Assembly: GCF_026627505.1 (NCBI RefSeq)
Contig: NZ_JAPNLK010000068.1
Location: forward strand, 1-45,876
Length of the DNA: 45,876 nucleotides
From: Streptomyces sp. H27-H5
GTDB taxonomy: Bacteria > Actinomycetota > Actinomycetes > Streptomycetales > Streptomycetaceae
Direction: 5' to 3'
The number at the start of each line of letters is the position of its first letter. The first letter of the stretch is position 1. The notes under the pieces are model-generated. The model was given only the letters and a program-made list of their open reading frames with translations, was not told the DNA's origin and ran no database searches. Made by a program: the position numbers and the translations under genes. Below, piece after piece: positions 6,934-15,355 of the stretch.

Positions 6934-7902
6934 GTGGATGTCGACGCGCTGATGCGTGAGTTGTACGGAAGGCGGCCCCAGGAGTTCACGGCGGCCCGGG
7001 ACGCCCACGCGTCCGAGGCGCGTGCGGCCGGTGAGCGTGCCGTGGCGAAGCGGGTCGGGGCACTGCGGAAGCCGACGCTGGCCGTCTGGTGCGCGAACCT
7101 CCTCGCGCGCGCCGATGAAGGCCAGGCCCGGCGGCTTCTCGAACTCGGTCGGGCGTTGCGTGAGGCACACCGGACATGGGCGGGCGAGGAACTGCGGGAG
7201 TTGTCGCGCCGGCAGCACGTCGTGATCGCCGCGATGGCCCGCCAGGCCCGCGTCCTGGCCGACGAGGCCGGGCAGCCGGTCTCCGAGGGCGTTCAACACG
7301 AGGTCGAGCAGATCCTCCACGCCGTCCTGACCGACCAGGAAGCCGCCGAGGCCTGGGTGGGAGGTGTCCTGGTGAAGGCACCCCACGCTGCCGTGGGCTT
7401 CGCCGGGCTGGAACCCGATCCCGGCACCACACCCCGGCGGCCACCGCGGAACGCTCCCGCACCGTCTTCGCCGAGTGCAGCCAAGGGGCGGTCTACCGGA
7501 GCTCGGGCCCAGCCGGACGAAGGGACGGGGAAGCGGGCTCACGCTGTCGCCGATGAGAACGCGAAGGCGAAGGCGAAGGCCAAGGCGGAGGCCGAGGCGC
7601 GGGCGCCGGCAGAGCGGGCGGCGGGTGCGGCGGAGACGGCCGAGGCCGCTCTCGCGGAGGCGGAGGGCGAGTTGGCCGACCACCGGTCCCGACTCGCCGC
7701 CCTCGAAGAGCAGATCGCGTCCCTGAGAGAGGAACTGGACCGTACGGGCGAGGAACGCGATGGCCTCACGGCGACCGTCGACACCGCCACCCGCCGCCGT
7801 GACCGGGCCGAACAGCAGGCGCAGAAGGCGCGCGCAGCGGCCCTGAAAGCGACTGAAGCGCTTGACGCGCTCCGGGCCGAGACTCCGCCGGGGCCCGGCT
7901 GA
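6934..7902 (+). CDS. Hypothetical protein with alanine/lysine-rich linker and C-terminal coiled coil
   Basis: 322 residues from GTG 6934 (GGAG at 6921-6924). Residues 1-150 form an alpha-helical conserved part (ELYGRRPQEFTAARD, KRVGALRKPTLAVWCANLLAR, ELSRRQHVVIAAMARQARVLA). Residues 155-210 are proline- and charge-rich and disordered, with repeated AK/AE dipeptides built from a GCGAAG-type repeat. Residues 215-310 are a long coiled coil (EAEGELADHRSRLAALEEQ, SLREELDRTGEERDGLTATV). The N-terminal family is recurrent in Streptomyces and has no assigned function that I know. There is no signal peptide. Confidence 0.65.
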   Translation: MDVDALMRELYGRRPQEFTAARDAHASEARAAGERAVAKRVGALRKPTLAVWCANLLARADEGQARRLLELGRALREAHRTWAGEELRELSRRQHVVIAAMARQARVLADEAGQPVSEGVQHEVEQILHAVLTDQEAAEAWVGGVLVKAPHAAVGFAGLEPDPGTTPRRPPRNAPAPSSPSAAKGRSTGARAQPDEGTGKRAHAVADENAKAKAKAKAEAEARAPAERAAGAAETAEAALAEAEGELADHRSRLAALEEQIASLREELDRTGEERDGLTATVDTATRRRDRAEQQAQKARAAALKATEALDALRAETPPGPG

Positions 7903-8057
7903 TCGCCGGTCCGAGCAGGCCCGCACGTACCTGGACCGTCTCGGTACGATCATCAGCGCGATCAGGCGGCGGTCGGCCCACACCACCGCCGTTCGCCACC
8001 GACGCCGGTGTGGGGGTCGGAGCGGCGCGGTGCCGGAACGACAGCCCAGGAGTCCTC

Positions 8058-8642
8058 TTGACCACCTTCCGACAGCACATGCAGGAGCGGGTCGTGCAGG
8101 AGCTGGCGGAGATCCCCGACGCGCTCAAGCCCGGGATCCATGCCGTCACCTTCCGTATCGACAGCGTCGACCAGGACCCGCGCCTCCCGTACCTGGCGTT
8201 CGGATACGTCACCGAGGACCACGTCGACCGGCAGCTCACCCGGCCGGATCCGCCCGAGGAGTGGGAGGCCCGCTGGAGCTACGCGTACTTCCCGCCCTCC
8301 GCCCTGGAGGGTGTCCGCATCCTCGGACACGACCACGTCCACGACCCCCGGGGCTCGGAGTTGCACCACCGGGAAGCCGTCGCCGAGGGCCTGTGGTGGG
8401 AGGGCGAGGACGAGGACGGCGAGGAGGAGCGCGCCGAGCGGCTCGACGCCGCGTTCCACGCGCTCTGCGTCGACCTCGCCAGCAAACTCCACGAGGGAGG
8501 GCATCTGGTGGCCGCTCTGGGGCGCCCCGTGCCCGTGGTCCACTACGACATGTTCGCCCCGGACGAGATGTTCGAGCTGACCCGCGCCGCCAACCCGCCC
8601 GAGCTGGTGGCCGACTTCCTGTCCGGGGAGCAGGAGTACTGA
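8058..8642 (+). CDS. Hypothetical acidic cytosolic protein
   Basis: 194 residues from TTG 8058, chosen because AGGAG lies at 8048-8052 with a five-base spacer; the upstream GTG at 8010 has no RBS. Aromatic and acidic, with a WWEGEDEDGEEERAERLD stretch mid-protein and a C-terminus reading PVPVVHYDMFAPDEMFELT. Size and pattern recall DUF4303-like SMI1/KNR4-associated proteins, but I cannot confirm this. It has no signal peptide or membrane segment. It is convergent with the TetR gene at 8680. Confidence 0.6.
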   Translation: MTTFRQHMQERVVQELAEIPDALKPGIHAVTFRIDSVDQDPRLPYLAFGYVTEDHVDRQLTRPDPPEEWEARWSYAYFPPSALEGVRILGHDHVHDPRGSELHHREAVAEGLWWEGEDEDGEEERAERLDAAFHALCVDLASKLHEGGHLVAALGRPVPVVHYDMFAPDEMFELTRAANPPELVADFLSGEQEY

Positions 8643-8679
8643 CCCCGGACCGGACCCACCCGCCCCCGTGGGAACCGGG

Positions 8680-9270
8680 CTAACGGCGGACCGAACGCCA
8701 GATGTGTTCGGGCAACGCGCCGGCTGCCTCCTCCAGATCCAGATCGCCCACGGTGAGCCAGCGGCGGACGGCACCGACGACCGGGCCCATGACGAGGGAC
8801 TCGATCAAGGGGGTGGACAGGTCGGCGAGTTCGCCGGATTTCTGGTGCTCCTGGATCCAGAGGGCGATCGGTGTCAGCCGGGCCTCCTGGGAGTCGCGGA
8901 TCTCCCCCGCGTGGGCCATGCCCTCGTGGTCCGCGGTGACGGAGTGCATGAGGCGGGCTGCGTCCGGATGGGCCCGTACGAAGTCCAGGTAGGCCAGGAC
9001 CACGGCTTGGATGCCGGAACGCGCGTCGGTCGTCCGGGTCAACGCCGTCAGCAGGGTCTGGAGGAGTTGGCCCAGCGAGCGGTGTGCGAGTGCGGCGAGC
9101 ACGCCGTCGAGACTGCCGAAGTGGTGGTAGATGCTTCCTGAGCTGACCCCACTGGCCTTGGTGATGGCGCCGAGCGTGAGACCGGCCTCCCCCGACGAGG
9201 CGTAGATGCGGAGCGCCGCGTCCAGGACCTGTTCGACGGTGGCTTCGCCGCGTTGCTGCTTCGGGCTCAT
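8680..9270 (-). CDS. TetR family transcriptional regulator
   Basis: 196 residues from ATG 9270. The HTH occupies residues 8-55 (VEQVLDAALRIYASSGEAG, then ITKASGVSSGSIYHHFGSLDGVLAAL), followed by a helical ligand domain of ordinary length. The upstream region has a 14-base palindrome at 9351-9364 that may be its operator. The nearest divergent gene is the LGFP-nuclease at 9631, but whether it is a target is unknown. An in-frame extension to 9393 runs through the palindrome and was rejected. Confidence 0.85.
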   Translation of the reverse strand: MSPKQQRGEATVEQVLDAALRIYASSGEAGLTLGAITKASGVSSGSIYHHFGSLDGVLAALAHRSLGQLLQTLLTALTRTTDARSGIQAVVLAYLDFVRAHPDAARLMHSVTADHEGMAHAGEIRDSQEARLTPIALWIQEHQKSGELADLSTPLIESLVMGPVVGAVRRWLTVGDLDLEEAAGALPEHIWRSVRR

Positions 9271-9350
9271 CGGGCAGGCGTCCTCGGTGTCGAATCGGCA
9301 GGTCACTGTGGTCCTCGTGGTGATACAGCGTAGAACACTCTTTTTGGACT

Positions 9351-9364
9351 TCTTTCTAGAAAGA
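9351..9364. promoter_or_regulatory. 14-bp perfect palindrome upstream of the TetR gene
   Basis: TCTTTCTAGAAAGA is self-complementary and lies 81 bases upstream of the TetR start, inside an A/T-rich patch (9335-9370) flanked by ACTTC repeats. A TetR operator is the likely role. Confidence 0.5.
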
Positions 9365-9413
9365 CTTCCAGTTCCCCGAAGGGGGCACCACACTGGACGC
9401 GTGCCGGACCCAT

Positions 9414-9443
9414 GTACTCCCGTGACCCCGAGTACTCCTGTGA
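9414..9443. repeat. Two 12-bp direct repeats between TetR and the LGFP-nuclease gene
   Basis: GTACTCCCGTGA (9414-9425) and GTACTCCTGTGA (9432-9443) differ at one base and are 18 bases apart, close to two helical turns. They lie about 190 bases upstream of the nuclease start and could be an activator site. Confidence 0.4.
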
Positions 9444-9630
9444 TGCGGAGCCGTCGCGTGGCGACGGGTGCGATCGCGAGGGCGGTTCCGCCGTCTGGCC
9501 AGCACCCCGAACACGGCCGCCGCGGCCTCGGCGACGGGGCGGCCGACTACCGGTTCCGGCACGTCCGTCAGGTGTGTTGATCCGGATCGCGCGGCAGTGC
9601 CCGCCGTGGAAGTCGAGGGAGGGGATCGCG

Positions 9631-11784
9631 GTGTTCACACGGCGCTTGCTGTTACCCGTGCTCATGGCCATGGTGGTCACCATGGGGGGCGGGGCCGCGG
9701 TGGCCGACGCGGCGCACGACTCGCCGGCCTGGCGGCCGACGTCCGCACCGAAGGGCCAGGTCACCCCGGGGCGGATGCGCTCGGACCGGGAGTCCGTGCC
9801 GGCCGGGTTCGGCAAGGCGGACGCGGACAGGGCCGAGACCATGGAGGCCCGGCAGGGCGCCGCCCCCGGCTGCCAGGTGTCCTGGCCCGCGCCGTACGAG
9901 GTGTGTGGTGCCATCCGGGACAAGTACAACGAACTCGGTGGCCCGAACGGTTTCCTGTCCTTCCCGAAGTCCGGCGAACTGACCAATCCGGACGGGTGCG
10001 GCAAGCGCACCGAGTTCGTCAACGGGCCCGTCTACTGGTCCCCGCAGGGCGGGGCGCACCCGGTGGTCAACCACTTCTTCGCCGCATGGGCCCGCAACGG
10101 CTACGAGGGGGGACCGCTGAGCTACCCCACCTCCGACGAGTTCGTGAATCCGGACAACGTCGGACGGCGTCAGTACTTCGAACGCGGCACCGTCTACTGG
10201 AAGCTCAACGAGGCCTATGCGGTACACGGCGCCATCCGGGACAAGTGGGGTGAGGCGGGCTGGGAAGCCGGCTACCTCGGCTACCCGATCAGCGACGAGT
10301 TCGGTACCCCGGACGGACTCGGACGGGCCACCCGGTTCGAGCACGGAATGATCTACTGGACCGAGGCGTACGGCCCCCACCCGATCAGCGGTGGGCTGCT
10401 GAACAAGTGGGCGCAGTCCGGATACGAACGCGGACCGTACGGCTACCCCGTCGCCGACCAGCGGCCACGCGGGTCCTCCTGGGACCAGGAGTTCCAGTTC
10501 GGCGCCATGGGATTCCCCACCGACCCCGCGGCCGGGGCGGTCCCCGACGACGAGGACGCGGAGCCCACCGTCGACGAAGCCGAACCGGTGACCTGGGACG
10601 ACTTCGCGGCGGACGCCCGCACCGGCCGGGCCGGACCGATCACCCTGGGCAAGGCCGGCAGCCTGGAGCCCTGCGAGACCGGTACCTCCTGCATGCGCGA
10701 GGGCACGGCCGTGCGCGCACCCCGCGCCCCGCAGGACGACGAGGATCCGATCATCGACGGCCCGGACACGGCCGCCACGTTCATCCCCGGCTGGTGCACC
10801 ACGGCTCCGTGGGACGGACGGTGGCGGACGACCCGGAAGAACGCCTGCGCGGTGTGGACCGACCTGGCGGTCCACGTCGTCGACTCCAAGGGTGTCGAGG
10901 TCGGCAGGGTGCCCTTCACGGTGAAGACGGGGATCCTCACCTCACACCGGTCCGGTGAGATGCGGCAGGAGTTCCGCGTCGATTTCGGGGCGTTCACGGG
11001 CAAGGTCGGTACGCCGACCTTCCGCTACCAGCCGACCTACCTCGGATACGGCCCCGACGCGTACAGCATCGAGCAGGGAGCCGCCAACGGGTCGGTGATC
11101 AAACCGGGCATGCGCAAAGTGATCGTGGTCAAGTGGAAGCAGCAGACCATGGCGGACGACAGCACCAGGGACCCCGCGACGAGGATCGCCTGGAACCTCG
11201 GAAACCTCGATCCCGGCGTCACGGCTTCCTCCTCCGGGCTCGTCCCGACGACCGGCTTCCGCTGCGACTCCACCATGAAGACGTCCTCGGGGAAGTACCG
11301 CCAGGGCTGTGTCGTCCCCGGCGTCACCCCGGAGTTCGAGCTGACCGCGTCCACTCCGGAACAGACCTGGCATGTCCAGGAAGCCCTCCGCTCCGGTCTC
11401 CCCGGCGCCGCCGGTCGGCCCCTGCACCGTCTGGCCGACAAGGTGAAGCGTGACATCAACCGGCAGAAGTCCTGCCCCCGTTCCGGCAGGGTGTACGAGG
11501 ACCGACGTCTGACGACCAGGTCGTGCGACGAGTACCCGTTCGCGTCGAGCAGGGAAGGGGCGGCCTCCTCCAACGGCCCCGGGCGCACGGCGCATCCGGA
11601 CTGCCACGTGCCGGATCTGCCGGTCACCACCGGTGCGACCGGCTACAGCGTCTGCATGATCGACGAGGGGCAGAACTCCAGGAGCGGCAGCCTGCTGGGC
11701 GCCTTCTACGGGAGGGAGCGGATCATCGACCAGGACGCCTACACGTTGACGGCCTCCGGCGGCACCCCACCGCCCAAGCCCTGA
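9631..11784 (+). CDS. Secreted LGFP-repeat protein with C-terminal NucA/NucB-type nuclease domain
   Basis: 717 residues from GTG 9631 (GAGGGAGGGG upstream). A Sec signal peptide lies at 1-28. Residues about 90-305 hold four LGFP-type repeats (pattern GAIRDKW...G..GYLGYPISDE....G....FEHGMIYW), modules linked to cell-envelope attachment in actinobacteria. After an acidic linker (about 305-340) a roughly 270-residue region with several cysteines is unassigned. Residues about 615-710 match NucA/NucB-type DNases: SCDEYPFASSREGA near 631-644, then GQNSRSGSLLGAFYGRERIIDQDAY near 680-704 (split by a turn). The D-E-x-P cluster and the late N/FY/R region are the family's conserved features. Probably a wall-associated or released nuclease. 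It appears to be a single-gene transcript with no immunity-like neighbour. Confidence 0.75.
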   Translation: MFTRRLLLPVLMAMVVTMGGGAAVADAAHDSPAWRPTSAPKGQVTPGRMRSDRESVPAGFGKADADRAETMEARQGAAPGCQVSWPAPYEVCGAIRDKYNELGGPNGFLSFPKSGELTNPDGCGKRTEFVNGPVYWSPQGGAHPVVNHFFAAWARNGYEGGPLSYPTSDEFVNPDNVGRRQYFERGTVYWKLNEAYAVHGAIRDKWGEAGWEAGYLGYPISDEFGTPDGLGRATRFEHGMIYWTEAYGPHPISGGLLNKWAQSGYERGPYGYPVADQRPRGSSWDQEFQFGAMGFPTDPAAGAVPDDEDAEPTVDEAEPVTWDDFAADARTGRAGPITLGKAGSLEPCETGTSCMREGTAVRAPRAPQDDEDPIIDGPDTAATFIPGWCTTAPWDGRWRTTRKNACAVWTDLAVHVVDSKGVEVGRVPFTVKTGILTSHRSGEMRQEFRVDFGAFTGKVGTPTFRYQPTYLGYGPDAYSIEQGAANGSVIKPGMRKVIVVKWKQQTMADDSTRDPATRIAWNLGNLDPGVTASSSGLVPTTGFRCDSTMKTSSGKYRQGCVVPGVTPEFELTASTPEQTWHVQEALRSGLPGAAGRPLHRLADKVKRDINRQKSCPRSGRVYEDRRLTTRSCDEYPFASSREGAASSNGPGRTAHPDCHVPDLPVTTGATGYSVCMIDEGQNSRSGSLLGAFYGRERIIDQDAYTLTASGGTPPPKP

Positions 11785-11812
11785 CCAACAACCTCCCGTC
11801 GGGCCCGGCGGA

Positions 11813-12697
11813 TCAGGCGTCCAGGGGGCGCCACGCCGGGCCGTCCCCACCCTGGCGGACGTGACCGAACTGCACGTCGGCGAAGTGGACGCCGAAGCCG
11901 ATCGTGTCGGGCTCCGCCAGCTCGGCGACGAGCCGGCGACGGTGGTCGGCGGTCAGGGCCCGATCGTGGTCGAAGGCCGCGGACCACTCGGGGTGGTCGA
12001 TCTGGATCGGGGAGTGCACGGCATCGCCGAAGGCGATCAGGCGTCGTCCGCCGCCGGTGATGACGTACTCGGCGTGCCCCACGGTGTGGCCGGGAGTGAT
12101 CCGCACCCGTACGCCGGGGAAGATCTCCCGGCCGTCCGTGATCGTGCGCACGCGCGGTGCGAGAGCCGCGACCTGCTCGGTCATGCCCTGGGCCTCCAGG
12201 AGGTCACGCCGGTCCCATTCCTGCTCGGAGACCAGGTACTCGGCGTGCGTGAACACGGGCTGGTCACCACCGGGCGCGGCATGGCAGGCCCAGCCGATGT
12301 GATCGGAGTGGAGGTGGGTGAAGGCCACCGCCTCGATGTCCTCGGGGCGTCGGCCCAGCTCGGCCAGGCTTTGGGGGAGCGCACCTCCGTGGATCGTGGC
12401 GAGGGGGCCGTCCGGGGCTTCGAGCGTCTGCGGGCCGAAGCCCGTGTCGATCAGGAGGGCGCGGTCTCCGTGTTCCACCAGGAGACCGCCGACGCTGCCC
12501 ACCAGATGACCCGCGGAGTCCAGGTACTCCGGGTGGGCGGCCCACACCTCGTCGGTGCTGTCCTGGAGCAGGGGGACGGGCCGGAGTCGCACGTCGCCGT
12601 CCGGCACGTACGAGACCTTCGTTTCGCCCAGCCGTATCGAGCGGATTCCCGCCGCCCGGCGCAGTCGGATGCCGCGGTCAACCGTCAATTCGGCCAT
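11813..12697 (-). CDS. MBL-fold metallo-hydrolase
   Basis: 294 residues from ATG 12697 (AGGAG eight bases upstream). The metallo-beta-lactamase motif H128-L-H130-S-D132-H133 is intact. The third histidine is in PGHTVGH, the bridging aspartate in AFGDAVHS, and a late histidine in GFGVHFAD. The full two-metal site is therefore present. This resembles the quorum-quenching-lactonase-like hydrolases found beside MarR/TetR regulators. The substrate is unknown. It is divergent from the MarR gene at 12825 and probably under its control. Confidence 0.8.
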   Translation of the reverse strand: MAELTVDRGIRLRRAAGIRSIRLGETKVSYVPDGDVRLRPVPLLQDSTDEVWAAHPEYLDSAGHLVGSVGGLLVEHGDRALLIDTGFGPQTLEAPDGPLATIHGGALPQSLAELGRRPEDIEAVAFTHLHSDHIGWACHAAPGGDQPVFTHAEYLVSEQEWDRRDLLEAQGMTEQVAALAPRVRTITDGREIFPGVRVRITPGHTVGHAEYVITGGGRRLIAFGDAVHSPIQIDHPEWSAAFDHDRALTADHRRRLVAELAEPDTIGFGVHFADVQFGHVRQGGDGPAWRPLDA

Positions 12698-12762
12698 GGG
12701 TGTGCTCCTGTGATGTGTCGTCAGGTCGTCGCGATTCCCGCCACGATGACGTCACCATATGC

Positions 12763-12818
12763 ATCAAGCTCGAATCATTCAAGCTGGAAATATGTAGCCT
12801 TGATGGACTTGCTAAAGT
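12763..12818. promoter_or_regulatory. Operator and promoter region between MBL hydrolase and MarR
   Basis: TCAAGCT occurs twice in direct orientation (12764-12770, 12779-12785), and ATCAAG (12763-12768) faces CTTGAT (12799-12804). TAAAGT at 12813-12818 fits a -10 element and ends six bases before the MarR ATG, with no usable ribosome site. MarR is therefore probably transcribed as a leaderless mRNA. Confidence 0.5.
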
Positions 12819-12824
12819 GGGGGC

Positions 12825-13253
12825 ATGACGACGCCCCCCGAACTTCAGGCCATCGCCGAGCGACAGCTGTGCGGTCTGGTGAACGGGTTGGCCCAGCGCA
12901 TCGCGGAGCATGTACGGGAGCGCGCCGCGACCCTGGGTCTCACCGCGCCCCAGGCGACCGCGCTGCGGGAGATGAGCGGGCCGATGGCCATGCGGGAACT
13001 CGCCGAACGCATGAGCTGCGAGCCCTCCAACACCACCTTCGTCGTCGACAAGCTGGAGAAGCAGGGCCTGGTCGAGAGGCATCCGCACCCCACCGACCGC
13101 CGCGCCAAGCACCTCGTCCTCACCGTCGAGGGCGCCGCACTGCGCTCGCGTCTCCTCGAACTCCTCGCCGTCGACTCCCCGCTGTCCGGCCTCGGTCCGC
13201 AGGAGCAGGGCGTCCTGCGCGGGCTGCTGGAGCAGGCCGTCACCTCTCCGTGA
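12825..13253 (+). CDS. MarR family transcriptional regulator
   Basis: 142 residues from ATG 12825. The winged helix is canonical: LTAPQATALREMSGPMAMRELAERM, then SNTTFVVDKLEKQGLVERHPHPTDRRAKHLVLT. The length is normal. It probably has a leaderless mRNA (a -10 at 12813-12818 and no Shine-Dalgarno). It is divergent from the MBL hydrolase, which I infer is its target. Confidence 0.87.
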   Translation: MTTPPELQAIAERQLCGLVNGLAQRIAEHVRERAATLGLTAPQATALREMSGPMAMRELAERMSCEPSNTTFVVDKLEKQGLVERHPHPTDRRAKHLVLTVEGAALRSRLLELLAVDSPLSGLGPQEQGVLRGLLEQAVTSP

Positions 13254-13348
13254 GTCCGCGGGCGCGGCGCCCCGCCGGTGCCTGCGGAAAGCGTCGGCCG
13301 TTCCAAGGGCCGGGCGCCGGCCGCCCGAAGGGTCGGCGCGAGGCGGCG

Positions 13349-13576
13349 TCAGTCCGGCGTGGCGTCGGAAGGGGCGGGTTCCCAGCGCAGCAGGTCGCCG
13401 GGCTGGCAGTCGAGCGCCTCGCACAGCGCGGCGAGGGTGGCGAAGCGCACGGCCCTGGCGCGGCCGTTCTTGAGCACGGCCAGGTTGGCCGGAGTGATCC
13501 CGACGCGCTCCGCGAGCTCGCCCACCGACATCTTCCGCCGGGCCAGCATCACGTCGATGTCGACGGTGATCGGCAT
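13349..13576 (-). CDS. Small XRE-type HTH regulator (YozG-like)
   Basis: 75 residues. It is essentially one Cro/CI helix-turn-helix (MSVGELAERVGITPANLAVLKNG, split over two helices, then FATLAALCEALDCQPGDLL). Its ATG shares a base with the stop of the DUF2975 gene (TGATG), so the two are translationally coupled. The pairing of DUF2975 membrane protein and tiny XRE regulator matches Bacillus yoaS-yozG. It probably autoregulates through the repeats at 14087-14124. Confidence 0.85.
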   Translation of the reverse strand: MPITVDIDVMLARRKMSVGELAERVGITPANLAVLKNGRARAVRFATLAALCEALDCQPGDLLRWEPAPSDATPD

Positions 13577-14073
13577 CAGATGACCTCGTCCAACTCGGCT
13601 TGCATGTGGGCTGCTTCGACGTCACGGGCGACGGCCTGCGCGAGCAGCATCCGCAGGACGAGCACGATGAGTGCGACCCCAAGAACCCCCACGCCGGCCC
13701 CGCCGATCAAAAGCACCATGCCCGGCGGGACGGCCTCGCCCGGCGCCAGGACCACCCCCAGGGCGAACACCAGCAGGGCCGCCGCGACGACCGCGCCGAT
13801 CACCACGTCCACGTACCGGAACGCGGCATGGGAGAACACCGTGCCGCGTTTCACCATCGTCACCAGCCGCCACACGCACACCAGGACCACCTGGACCGCC
13901 ACGACGCCCAGAACCGTGACGGCCAGAAGCGGGACGCGCAGGTGCGCGTATTGCGCGTCGAGGTCTTCCAGGTCGGTGGCGAACAACGGCACCATCACCG
14001 CCTGCACGAACACCGTGCTGGCTGCCAGCATCACGAGCACGACCCGCAGCGCGAGCACCGTCAGTCTTCCCAT
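13576..14073 (-). CDS. DUF2975 membrane protein
   Basis: 165 residues from ATG 14073 (GAGGAG upstream). There are four membrane helices: residues 5-28, 47-70, 87-110 and 118-145, separated by short loops; the cytoplasmic segment WRLVTMVKRGTVFSHAAFRYVD is the conserved DUF2975 signature (split around VKRG). No function is known for the family, which is usually encoded with a small XRE regulator as here. Confidence 0.85.
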   Translation of the reverse strand: MGRLTVLALRVVLVMLAASTVFVQAVMVPLFATDLEDLDAQYAHLRVPLLAVTVLGVVAVQVVLVCVWRLVTMVKRGTVFSHAAFRYVDVVIGAVVAAALLVFALGVVLAPGEAVPPGMVLLIGGAGVGVLGVALIVLVLRMLLAQAVARDVEAAHMQAELDEVI

Positions 14074-14086
14074 CGTCTCTCCTCAG

Positions 14087-14124
14087 ATCGAGCAACGATG
14101 GAAATCTATCGAGAAACGATAGAT
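14087..14124. promoter_or_regulatory. Repeat operator upstream of DUF2975-XRE
   Basis: ATCGAGCAACGAT (14087-14099) and ATCGAGAAACGAT (14108-14120) are direct repeats with 12 of 13 bases identical, 21 bases (two helical turns) apart. The second is embedded in a perfect inverted repeat, ATCTATCG (14104-14111) and CGATAGAT (14117-14124), with a five-base spacer. This is a good candidate binding site for the small XRE regulator. Confidence 0.6.
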
Positions 14125-14157
14125 GCCAGCAAGTGAGGGGTGCTTCCCGGGCGAAGT

Positions 14158-14346
14158 TCATGCCTGGAGGGCCGACCGGCGCGGCCGGTGGTTGATGGTG
14201 CGCAGCAGCGTGGACTTCCCCGAACCGGAGGGGCCGAGGATCACCGTGACCTCGCCCGCCCGGACCCTCAGGTCCACGCCGCGCAGCACCTCCACCGTCC
14301 CGAAGCTCTTGTGGACGCCCTGGACGTCGACCATGACCTCGCTCAA
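14158..14346 (-). pseudogene. Truncated polar amino acid ABC ATPase (TcyN/GlnQ-like)
   Basis: 62 residues from TTG 14346, preceded by a strong GAGGAGGAGG. It begins correctly for an amino-acid ABC ATPase (VDVQGVHKSFGTVEVLRGVDL, one split, then ILGPSGSGKSTLLRTINH), so Walker A is intact. After INH, where LE... would follow, it switches to RPRRSALQA and stops. The Q-loop, ABC signature (LSGGQ), Walker B and H-loop are absent; intact members have about 250 residues. It is 47 bases downstream of the binding-protein gene. The permease expected in such operons is missing. It cannot hydrolyse ATP. Confidence 0.8.
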
Positions 14347-14393
14347 GATCCCTCCTCCTCGGTGCGCGGACCGCCGGGGCCGGGGGGCGGCGC

Positions 14394-15355
14394 TCACGTG
14401 TGTTCGGCCGGGTTGGTCTGCGACGTGTCGATCTTGGAGTCGGTGGTGCCCCATTTCTTCAGGATCCGCTCGTACGTCCCGCTCTTGATCAGCTCCTTGA
14501 CGGCGGCCTGGAAGGCGGGGGTCAGGGGGGAGCCCTTCTTGAAGGCGAAACCGACGTCGAGACGGTGGTACTCGCCGAGGAAGGTGGACTGCGCGGCGGG
14601 CTGCGCCGCCTGGTAGCGCAGGCCGTTGATCGTCGACATGACGACGTCGATGCGACCCTGCTGGAGGGCGGTGGTGACGGCCCCGTTCTCGGAGAAGACC
14701 TCGACCTCGTAGGGCTTCTTGCCGGCCGCGGCGCACACGCCCTTCTGCGCGGTGAGGGTCTTCTCGAACGTCGTGCCCGCCCCGGTGCCGATGGTCAACC
14801 CGCACAGCCGGGTGAGATCGTCGACCTTCGTGGTCAGCGTGGTGCTGCCCGACTTGACCGCGAAACCCTGACCGTCGTTGATGTACGTCACGAAGTCGAT
14901 GGTCTTGAGGCGTTCGGCGGTGACGCCGAAGTTGCCCGTGCCGAAGTCGTACTTGCCGCTGCCGAGGGCGGGGAGGATCGTCTCGAAGGAGGCGTCCTGC
15001 CGTTCCAGCTTCACGCCGAGGACCTTGGCCACCGCGTCGGCGATGTCGATGTCCTGGCCCGCGGGCGGCTTGTCCTGCCCGTTCGGGTAGTACGCCGAGG
15101 GCGGGGCGCCGACGGAGCTGCCGCCCCGCAGGGTGCCCGCCGTACGGACGCCGGAAGGAAGCAGCGCGGCGATCGAGTCCACGGTGCGAACGTCGGCGAC
15201 CGGGTCGTCGGCCGGCGCGGGGGAGACCCGGGCGCCCGCCACCGCCGGCGCCCCGCCGTCGGATCCGCAGGCCGCCGTCAGCGTCAGCAGGGGCAGGAGG
15301 GCGAGGGCGGCGACGGTACGCAGGCGGGTGCGGGTGCCGTTACCGGGGAGTTCAC
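14394..15355 (-). pseudogene. Polar amino acid ABC substrate-binding lipoprotein, frameshifted near the start
   Basis: The mature domain is complete (from about 15242 leftward): PF00497-type, with DIDIADAVAKVLGVKLER, FDTGNFGVTAERLKTIDFV-like segments and a C-terminal ELIKSGTYERILKKWGTT. Upstream in the same frame lies a good lipoprotein signal ending LTLTAACGSDGG (cysteine codon near 15269), but that frame has no start codon. GTG at 15355, in the right place and overlapping the previous stop (GTGA), becomes in frame only if one base is restored in the CCCC run near 15340. So either a single-base deletion has inactivated the start or this is a sequencing error. TcyJ/TcyK-like role inferred. 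Confidence 0.65.

Noticed and set aside
11861..13000. Long plus-strand open frame running through the MBL gene
   Set aside because: Antisense to an MBL hydrolase with a complete metal site.
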